The notes below the pieces were generated by a model, which saw nothing but the letters and a program-made list of their open reading frames with translations, searched no databases and was not told where the DNA came from. 39,741 nt of DNA, taken from assembly GCA_002329155.1 (NCBI GenBank), contig DCXY01000026.1, positions 1 to 39,741 of the forward strand, given 5' to 3'. A program made the position numbers and the translations under genes. This DNA comes from Stenotrophomonas sp. UBA2124 (GTDB lineage: Bacteria > Pseudomonadota > Gammaproteobacteria > Xanthomonadales > Xanthomonadaceae). Shown here piece by piece: positions 34,178 through 39,741 of the stretch (positions are counted from its first letter, which is position 1; every line of letters begins with the position of its first letter).

Positions 34178-34183
34178 TATAAT
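34178..34183 (+). promoter_or_regulatory. Promoter -10 element of the sucA-sucB-lpdA operon
   Basis: A perfect TATAAT in the 178-base gap before sucA, with no strong -35 at the right distance (GCCCCT or CCCCTT). The predicted transcript would have a leader of about 85 bases. The perfect -10 with a weak -35 suggests help from an activator, or a start elsewhere. Confidence 0.55.
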
Positions 34184-34273
34184 TCAGCGGTTAGAACACG
34201 CCCGCGCGGGGCGCTCCAGCAGGGTCCCGCCGGTTCCCCAGAATTACCCCACAAGTGAATCCAACTCTCCATC

Positions 34274-37105
34274 GTGGACAATCTACTGAAGCAGTTTGCG
34301 CAGTCATCGCAGCTCGCCGGCGGCAACGCCTCCTATGTCGAGGATCTGTACGAGCAGTACCTCGTCTCCCCGGACAGTGTGGACCCCAAGTGGAAGTCCT
34401 ACTTCGACGGCTTCAAGGGCCGCGAAGCAGGTGACGTGCCGCACTCGGCCGCCATCGCCCACATCACCGAAGCTGCCAGGAACGCATACAACGCTGGCTT
34501 CGGTGCCGGTGAAGGCGACGAGCGTGAACGCAATGTCGGCCGCCTGATCACTGCCTACCGCTCGCGCGGCCACCTTGGCGCCAACCTCGACCCGCTGGGC
34601 CTGACCCCGCCGGTCAACCCGCCGGACCTTGGCCTGCCCTTCCACCACCTCAGCGATGCCGACCTCAACGACGAGTTCAGCACCGGTGGCGTGGGTGGTC
34701 AGCCGCGGATGAAGCTGCGTGACCTGGTTGCCCGCCTGAAGGCGACCTATACCGGCTCGATCGGCGCCGAGTTCATGCACATCTCGGAAGTTGACCAGCG
34801 CCAGTGGCTGTACAAGCGCCTGGAACAGGCCGGTGGCAATTACCACCTCAGCGACGACACCAAGCGCCGCACCCTTGAGCGCCTGACCGCTGCCGAGGGC
34901 CTGGAGCGCTACCTGCACACCAAGTACGTCGGCCAGAAGCGTTTCTCGCTGGAAGGCGGCGATTCGCTGATCCCGGCGATGGACATGGTGATCCGCAGCG
35001 CGGGCAAGGAAGGCGTCAAGGACGTGATCATCGGCATGGCCCACCGTGGCCGCCTGAACGTCCTGGTCAACACGCTGGGCAAGAACCCGCGCAAGCTGTT
35101 CGACGAATTTGAAGGCAAGTTCGAGCACGATGACCGTGCCGTTGCCGGCGACGTGAAGTACCACATGGGCTTCTCGGCCGACGTGGCCAGCGAAGGCGGC
35201 CCGGTGCATCTGGCACTGGCGTTCAACCCGTCGCACCTGGAAATCGTCGACCCGGTGGTGGCTGGCTCGGTGCGTTCGCGCCAGGAGCGCCGCAACGACA
35301 CCGCGCGCAAGCAGGTCATGCCGATCCTGATCCACGGCGACGCCGCGTTCGCCGGCCAGGGCGTGGTGATGGAGCTGTTCCAGATGTCGCAGGCCCGCGG
35401 TTTCACCGTCGGCGGCACGCTGCACATCGTCATCAACAACCAGGTGGGCTTCACCACCTCCAACCGCGACGACTCGCGCTCGACCCTGTACTGCACCGAC
35501 ATCGCCAAGATGGTCAGCGCGCCGGTCCTGCACGTGAACGGCGACGATCCGGAAGCGGTGGTGTTCGCCGCGCAGCTGGCCTATGACTTCCGCCAGCAGT
35601 TCCACAAGGACGTCGTGATCGACCTGATCTGCTACCGCCGCTGGGGCCACAACGAGGCCGATGAACCGGCCATCACCCAGCCGCTGATGTACCAGGTGAT
35701 CCGCAAGCACAAGACCACCCGCGAGCTCTATGCCGAGCAGCTGGAAGCCGCAGGCGTGATTCCTGCCGGCGCCGGCAAGGAAATGGTCGATGCCTACCGC
35801 AACAAGCTGGACTCGGGCGAAGTGACCACCGAGCTGGCCGTGGTGGAAAAGACCCCGGCCACCAGCAGGATGTACGTGGATTGGCCGAAGTACCTGGCCG
35901 GCAAGCTGTCCGATCCGGTCAGCACCAAGGTGGACCCGGGCAAGCTGACCCAGCTGGCCACCATGATCAACACCATTCCGGAAGGCGTGGAGCTGCACTC
36001 GCGCGTGGCCAAGGTGTATGACGACCGCCGCAAGATGGCCGCTGGCGAGCTGCCGGCCGACTGGGGCTTTGCAGAAAACCTGGCCTACGCCACCCTGCTG
36101 GACGAGGGCTACGGCCTGCGTCTGGTCGGCCAGGACGTTGGCCGCGGCACCTTCACCCACCGCCACGCCATCCTGCACGATCAGAAGACCGACAGCTATT
36201 ACCTGCCGCTGCGCCAGCTGGTGCAGTCGCCGGAACAGGCCACCGTCATCGACTCGCTGCTCAGCGAGGAAGCGGTGATGGCCTATGAGTACGGCTTCTC
36301 CACCACCGACCCCAACACCCTGTGCATCTGGGAGGGCCAGTTCGGCGACTTCGCCAACGGTGCCCAAGTGGTGATCGACCAGTTCATCGCCTCCGGTGAA
36401 GCCAAGTGGGGCCGCATTTCCGGCCTGACCCTGCTGCTGCCGCACGGCTATGAAGGCCAGGGCCCGGAACACAGCTCGGCGCGCCTTGAGCGTTTCCTGC
36501 AGCTGTGCGCGCTGGAGAACATGCTGGTCTGCGTGCCGTCCACCCCGGCCCAGGCGTTCCACATGCTGCGTCGCCAGATGCGCATGGACACCCGCAAGCC
36601 GCTGATCGTCATGTCGCCCAAGTCGCTGCTGCGCCACAAGCTGGCCGTCTCGACCATGGACGAACTGGCCAACGGTGAGTTCCAGCACCTGATCGGCGAC
36701 GCCACTGCGGACGTCAAGAAGGTCAAGCGCGTGGTGCTGTGCTCGGGCAAGGTCTACTACGACCTGCTGGAAGACCAGACCAAGCGTGGCCAGGACGACG
36801 TGGCCATCGTGCGCGTGGAGCAGCTGTACCCGTTCCCGCGCCCGGCGCTGGCCGCCGAGCTGAAGAAGTACGGCAAGGCCACCGACGTGGTGTGGTGCCA
36901 GGAAGAGCCGATGAACCAGGGTGCGTGGTACCAGATCCGCCACCACCTGCAGGCCTGTCTGGCCGATGGCCAGGCCCTGCACTACGCTGGCCGTCCGCGC
37001 TCCCCGTCGCCGGCAGTTGGCCACATGGCCGACCACCTGCGCGAGCTGCAGCAGTTGCTGGCCGACGCGTTGGTCAACAAGATCGACGACAACTACGCCG
37101 AATAA
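34274..37105 (+). CDS. sucA: 2-oxoglutarate dehydrogenase E1 component
   Basis: 943 residues from a GTG start (MDNLLKQFAQSSQL), close to E. coli SucA (933). E1 decarboxylates 2-oxoglutarate with thiamine diphosphate and passes the succinyl group to the lipoyl domain of SucB. The N-terminal segment YVEDLYEQYLVSPDSVDPKW is the E2/E3-binding part. IGMAHRGRLNVL and GDDPEAVVF (about 423-431), with CYRRWGHNEADEPA, carry the cofactor-binding residues. The C-terminal half is the transketolase-like pyrimidine-binding region (QLYPFPRPALAAELKKY). No strong ribosome-binding site precedes the GTG. It heads the sucA-sucB-lpdA operon. Confidence 0.96.
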   Translation: MDNLLKQFAQSSQLAGGNASYVEDLYEQYLVSPDSVDPKWKSYFDGFKGREAGDVPHSAAIAHITEAARNAYNAGFGAGEGDERERNVGRLITAYRSRGHLGANLDPLGLTPPVNPPDLGLPFHHLSDADLNDEFSTGGVGGQPRMKLRDLVARLKATYTGSIGAEFMHISEVDQRQWLYKRLEQAGGNYHLSDDTKRRTLERLTAAEGLERYLHTKYVGQKRFSLEGGDSLIPAMDMVIRSAGKEGVKDVIIGMAHRGRLNVLVNTLGKNPRKLFDEFEGKFEHDDRAVAGDVKYHMGFSADVASEGGPVHLALAFNPSHLEIVDPVVAGSVRSRQERRNDTARKQVMPILIHGDAAFAGQGVVMELFQMSQARGFTVGGTLHIVINNQVGFTTSNRDDSRSTLYCTDIAKMVSAPVLHVNGDDPEAVVFAAQLAYDFRQQFHKDVVIDLICYRRWGHNEADEPAITQPLMYQVIRKHKTTRELYAEQLEAAGVIPAGAGKEMVDAYRNKLDSGEVTTELAVVEKTPATSRMYVDWPKYLAGKLSDPVSTKVDPGKLTQLATMINTIPEGVELHSRVAKVYDDRRKMAAGELPADWGFAENLAYATLLDEGYGLRLVGQDVGRGTFTHRHAILHDQKTDSYYLPLRQLVQSPEQATVIDSLLSEEAVMAYEYGFSTTDPNTLCIWEGQFGDFANGAQVVIDQFIASGEAKWGRISGLTLLLPHGYEGQGPEHSSARLERFLQLCALENMLVCVPSTPAQAFHMLRRQMRMDTRKPLIVMSPKSLLRHKLAVSTMDELANGEFQHLIGDATADVKKVKRVVLCSGKVYYDLLEDQTKRGQDDVAIVRVEQLYPFPRPALAAELKKYGKATDVVWCQEEPMNQGAWYQIRHHLQACLADGQALHYAGRPRSPSPAVGHMADHLRELQQLLADALVNKIDDNYAE

Positions 37106-37147
37106 GCCCCCTTTTCCACAAGAAAACGAAACCAGGAAAACAGCCAA

Positions 37148-38353
37148 ATGGCCACCGAAGTCAAAGTACCGGTACTGCCCGAATCCGTCTCCGACGCCAC
37201 CATCGCCACTTGGCACAAGAAGGTTGGCGAGGCCGTCAAGCGTGATGAGAACCTGCTCGACCTGGAAACCGACAAGGTCGTGCTGGAAGTGCCGGCACCG
37301 GTTGATGGCGTGCTGAAGGAAATCAAGTTCAAGGACGGCGACACCGTCACCTCGAACCAGATCCTGGCCATCATCGAGGAAGGCGCTGTTGCCGCCGCTG
37401 CTCCGGCTGCCGCGGAGGCGCCGAAGGCGGCTGCCCCGGCTCCGGCCGCTGCTGCTGCGCCGGCCGCCGCCGCCGCTCCGGCCCCGGCCGCCAAGTCGGC
37501 TGCCGACAGCCTGCCCCCGGGCGCCCGCTTCTCGGCCATCACCGAAGGCGTGAACCCGGCTGACGTGGCCGGCACCGGCCGCCACGGCGCCGTGACCAAG
37601 GAAGACATCGTCAACTTCGCCCGCAACGGTGGCGTCGGCAAGGCCGGCGGTGCACGTCCGGAAGAACGCGTGCCGATGACCCGCATGCGCAAGCGCATCG
37701 CCGAGCGCCTGATGCAGTCGAAGAACTCGACCGCCATGCTGACCACCTTCAACGAGGTCAACCTGTCCAAGGTGTCGGCCGCGCGCAAGGAGCTGCAGGA
37801 AGAGTTCGTCAAGGCCCACGGCATCAAGCTGGGCTTCATGAGCTTCTTCGTGAAGGCCGCCGCCAACGCGCTGCAGCGTTTCCCGCTGGTCAACGCCTCG
37901 ATCGATGGTGACGACATCATCTATCACGGCTACTCGGACATCTCCATCGCCGTGTCCACCGACAAGGGTCTGGTGACCCCGGTGCTGCGCAACGTCGAGC
38001 GCATGTCCTTCGCCGACATCGAGAAGGCCATCGCCGATTACGCCAAGAAGGCGCGCGAAGGAAAGCTGTCGCTGGAAGAACTGCAGGGTGGCACCTTCAC
38101 CGTGACCAACGGCGGCACCTTCGGCTCGCTGATGTCCACCCCGATCGTCAACCCGCCGCAGAGCGCCATCCTGGGCATGCACGCGATCAAGGACCGTCCG
38201 ATCGCCGAGAACGGCCAGGTCGTGATCGCGCCGATGATGTACCTGGCCATGTCCTATGACCACCGCATCATCGACGGCAAGGACTCGGTGCAGTTCCTGG
38301 TGGACATCAAGAACCAGCTGGAAAACCCGGGCCGCATGCTGTTCGGTCTGTAA
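37148..38353 (+). CDS. sucB: Dihydrolipoyllysine-residue succinyltransferase (E2 of 2-oxoglutarate dehydrogenase)
   Basis: 401 residues with AGGAAA upstream, 42 bases after sucA. One lipoyl domain (1-77) with the lipoylated Lys43 in ETDKVVLE, an Ala/Pro-rich linker (about 80-118), the E3-binding domain (about 122-160, GVNPADVAGTGRHGAVTKEDIV), and the catalytic core (about 172-401) with SYDHRIIDGKD, His372 and Asp376. It forms the core of the complex and transfers succinyl groups to CoA. Length and motifs are normal. Confidence 0.96.
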   Translation: MATEVKVPVLPESVSDATIATWHKKVGEAVKRDENLLDLETDKVVLEVPAPVDGVLKEIKFKDGDTVTSNQILAIIEEGAVAAAAPAAAEAPKAAAPAPAAAAAPAAAAAPAPAAKSAADSLPPGARFSAITEGVNPADVAGTGRHGAVTKEDIVNFARNGGVGKAGGARPEERVPMTRMRKRIAERLMQSKNSTAMLTTFNEVNLSKVSAARKELQEEFVKAHGIKLGFMSFFVKAAANALQRFPLVNASIDGDDIIYHGYSDISIAVSTDKGLVTPVLRNVERMSFADIEKAIADYAKKAREGKLSLEELQGGTFTVTNGGTFGSLMSTPIVNPPQSAILGMHAIKDRPIAENGQVVIAPMMYLAMSYDHRIIDGKDSVQFLVDIKNQLENPGRMLFGL

Positions 38354-38361
38354 TCCGGCCT

Positions 38362-38462
38362 GACCCCTCTCCCACTGGAGGGGGGTTTTGGCTTGAGGGC
38401 CTCCCTCACCGCCAATCCATCATCCGGCGCTCGGCGCCACCTTCTCCGGCCAGGAGAAGGGA
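38362..38462. repeat. Degenerate copy of the bipartite palindromic element between sucB and lpdA
   Basis: CCCCTCTCCCACTGGAGGGGG at its right arm is shortened to about 20 bases (38365-38386). It is followed by a short spacer and CCCTCACCGCC, then CATCCGGCGC-TCGGCGCCACC and the hairpin CTTCTCCGGCCAGGAGAAG at about 38441-38459. Orientation is the reverse of the sdhB copies. It lies within the operon, in the 129 bases between the two genes, and might lower or tune lpdA expression through its hairpins. Confidence 0.65.
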
Positions 38463-38482
38463 AAGGCAACAAGGAAACTCAA

Positions 38483-39741
38483 ATGGCTGAACAATTCGAC
38501 GTCGTCGTCATCGGTGCCGGCCCGGCCGGCTACCACGCCGCCATCCGCGCGGCCCAGCTGGGCCTGAAGACCGCCTGCATCGACGCAGCGCTGGGCAAGG
38601 ACGGCAAGCCGGCCCTGGGCGGCACCTGCCTGCGCGTGGGCTGCATTCCGTCCAAGGCGCTGCTGGATTCCTCGCGCCAGTACTGGAACATGGGCCACAT
38701 CTTCGACCAGCACGGCATCAGCTTCAACGACGCCAAGATGGACGTGAGCAAGATGGTCGGCCGCAAGGACGCCATCGTGAAGCAGTTCACCGGCGGCATC
38801 GCGCAGCTGTTCAAGGCCAACAAGGTCACCGCCTACTACGGCTTCGGCCAGCTGTTGCCGGGCAACGTGGTCAAGGTCAAGCAGCATGACGGCAGCGAAG
38901 TGGAGCTCAAGGGCACCAACGTCATCATCGCCGCCGGTTCGGATTCGATCGAGCTGCCGTTCGCCAAGTTCGACGGCAAGCACATCGTGGACAACGTCGG
39001 CGCGCTGGACTTCACCGAAGTGCCCAAGCGTCTGGCCGTCATCGGTGCCGGCGTGATCGGTCTGGAACTGGGCAGCGTGTGGAAGCGTCTGGGTTCGGAA
39101 GTGACCATCCTGGAAGCCCTGCCGGACTTCCTGGCTGCCGCCGATGCCGAAGTGGCCAAGGTCGCCGCCAAGGAATTCAAGAAGCAGGGCCTGGACATCC
39201 GTCTGGGCGCCAAGGTCTCCAAGACCGAGATCAAGGGTGACGAAGTCATCGTCAGCTACACCGACGGCGAAGGCGACAAGACCCTGACCGTGGACAAGCT
39301 GCTGGTGGCCGTTGGCCGCCGCGCCGCCACCAAGGGCCTGCTGGCCGACGGTACTGGCGTGCAGGTCAACGAGCGCGGCCAGATCGTGGTCGATGACCAC
39401 TGCCACACCGGGGTCGATGGCGTCTGGGCGGTGGGTGACTGCGTGCGCGGCCCGATGCTGGCGCACAAGGGTTTCGAGGAAGGCATCGCGGTTGCCGAGC
39501 TGATCGCCGGCCTGCCGGGCCACGTCAACTTCGACACCATTCCGTGGGTCATCTACACCGAGCCGGAACTGGCATGGGTGGGCAAGACCGAAGCCCAGCT
39601 CAAGGCCGAGGGCATCCCCTACAAGGCAGGCAGCTTCCCGTTCGCCGCCAACGGCCGTGCCGTGGCGATGATCGAGCCGGCGGGCTTCGTCAAGGTGCTG
39701 GCACACGCTGAAACCGACCGCGTGCTGGGCATGCACCTGGT
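38483..39741 (+). CDS. lpdA: Dihydrolipoyl dehydrogenase (E3), partial at the window end
   Basis: About 419 codons are visible before the window ends; the family's usual length is about 475-480, so roughly 55-60 residues are missing. E3 reoxidises the dihydrolipoyl groups of E2 with FAD and NAD+. The FAD motif is GAGPAG (11-16). The redox disulfide is Cys49-Cys54 in GGTCLRVGCIPSK, with Arg where many homologues have Asn. The NAD-binding motif is VIGAGVIGLELGSVW, and the second FAD motif is VWAVGDCVRGPMLAHKG. The start ATG has AAGGA upstream. It completes the sucA-sucB-lpdA operon. Confidence 0.95.
   Translation, partial: MAEQFDVVVIGAGPAGYHAAIRAAQLGLKTACIDAALGKDGKPALGGTCLRVGCIPSKALLDSSRQYWNMGHIFDQHGISFNDAKMDVSKMVGRKDAIVKQFTGGIAQLFKANKVTAYYGFGQLLPGNVVKVKQHDGSEVELKGTNVIIAAGSDSIELPFAKFDGKHIVDNVGALDFTEVPKRLAVIGAGVIGLELGSVWKRLGSEVTILEALPDFLAAADAEVAKVAAKEFKKQGLDIRLGAKVSKTEIKGDEVIVSYTDGEGDKTLTVDKLLVAVGRRAATKGLLADGTGVQVNERGQIVVDDHCHTGVDGVWAVGDCVRGPMLAHKGFEEGIAVAELIAGLPGHVNFDTIPWVIYTEPELAWVGKTEAQLKAEGIPYKAGSFPFAANGRAVAMIEPAGFVKVLAHAETDRVLGMHL

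Noticed and set aside
34096..34273. A tRNA-like fragment before sucA (bases GCGGTTAGAACACG resemble part of a tRNA D-arm).
   Set aside because: No cloverleaf, anticodon arm or T-arm sequence can be built around it.
34304..38263. A 1319-codon open frame on the minus strand across sucA and sucB.
   Set aside because: It mirrors two unmistakable TCA genes in the strand-opposite frame common in GC-rich DNA; its product is His/Gly/Val/Gln-rich with no recognisable domain.
38420..39736. A 438-codon minus-strand frame opposite lpdA.
   Set aside because: Shadow of lpdA; low-information His/Val/Gly-rich product.

Overview
The window is a GC-rich chromosomal segment from a gammaproteobacterium of the family Xanthomonadaceae, most likely Stenotrophomonas or a close relative. 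This rests on the protein families (split MetH, RoxA with an acidic tail, the sdhB-sdhE-lolCD order, sucA-sucB-lpd), the codon use, and the intergenic repeats: GTAG-headed palindromes of the SMAG/REP type and a bipartite 'CCCTCACCCC / GGATGAGGG' palindromic element. No tRNA, rRNA, CRISPR array, transposase or phage gene was seen. The species call is by recognition, not by search.

Layout. 1-3900 (+): end of sdhB, a three-copy tandem repeat, sdhE, a YgfX-like membrane protein, lolC, lolD and a small lipoprotein. 3995-9098 (-): htpG behind a heat-shock-type promoter, ftsY, mutY and yggX. 9314-10983 (+): rsmD, coaD and a lipoprotein. 11258-12406 (-): an acyl-CoA dehydrogenase. 12533-19227 (+): an ArsR-methyltransferase regulator (SahR-like) with a striking palindrome at its start, the two halves of cobalamin-dependent methionine synthase, a papain-like hydrolase and an MFS transporter. 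19415-23326 (-): gpx, a double-N-domain FKBP isomerase, ugd, slyX and a DUF2058 protein. 23458-27918 (+): a small lipoprotein, a YtrA-type GntR repressor, an ABC ATPase and permease, a periplasmic GSGD-repeat protein and two related lipoproteins. 28372-29793 (-): fumC. 30000-39741 (+): purB, roxA, a GNAT protein, sucA, sucB and the truncated lpdA.

Most of the window is housekeeping: TCA cycle (sdhB, fumC, sucAB, lpdA), lipoprotein export (lolCD), membrane targeting (ftsY), folding (htpG, fkpA-like), DNA and oxidative repair (mutY, yggX, gpx), ribosome modification (rsmD, roxA), CoA, purine and methionine metabolism.

The best candidate for a poorly described system is 23458-27918. It is a repressor-controlled ABC module whose downstream genes are all predicted envelope proteins, with a possible operator palindrome at the promoter and a permease gene whose middle has clearly lower GC than its surroundings. 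Other notable points are an in-frame copy of the intergenic palindromic element inside the methionine synthase activation domain, tandem copies of that element carrying the 3' end of sdhB, and a perfect FNR/Anr-type box upstream of roxA.
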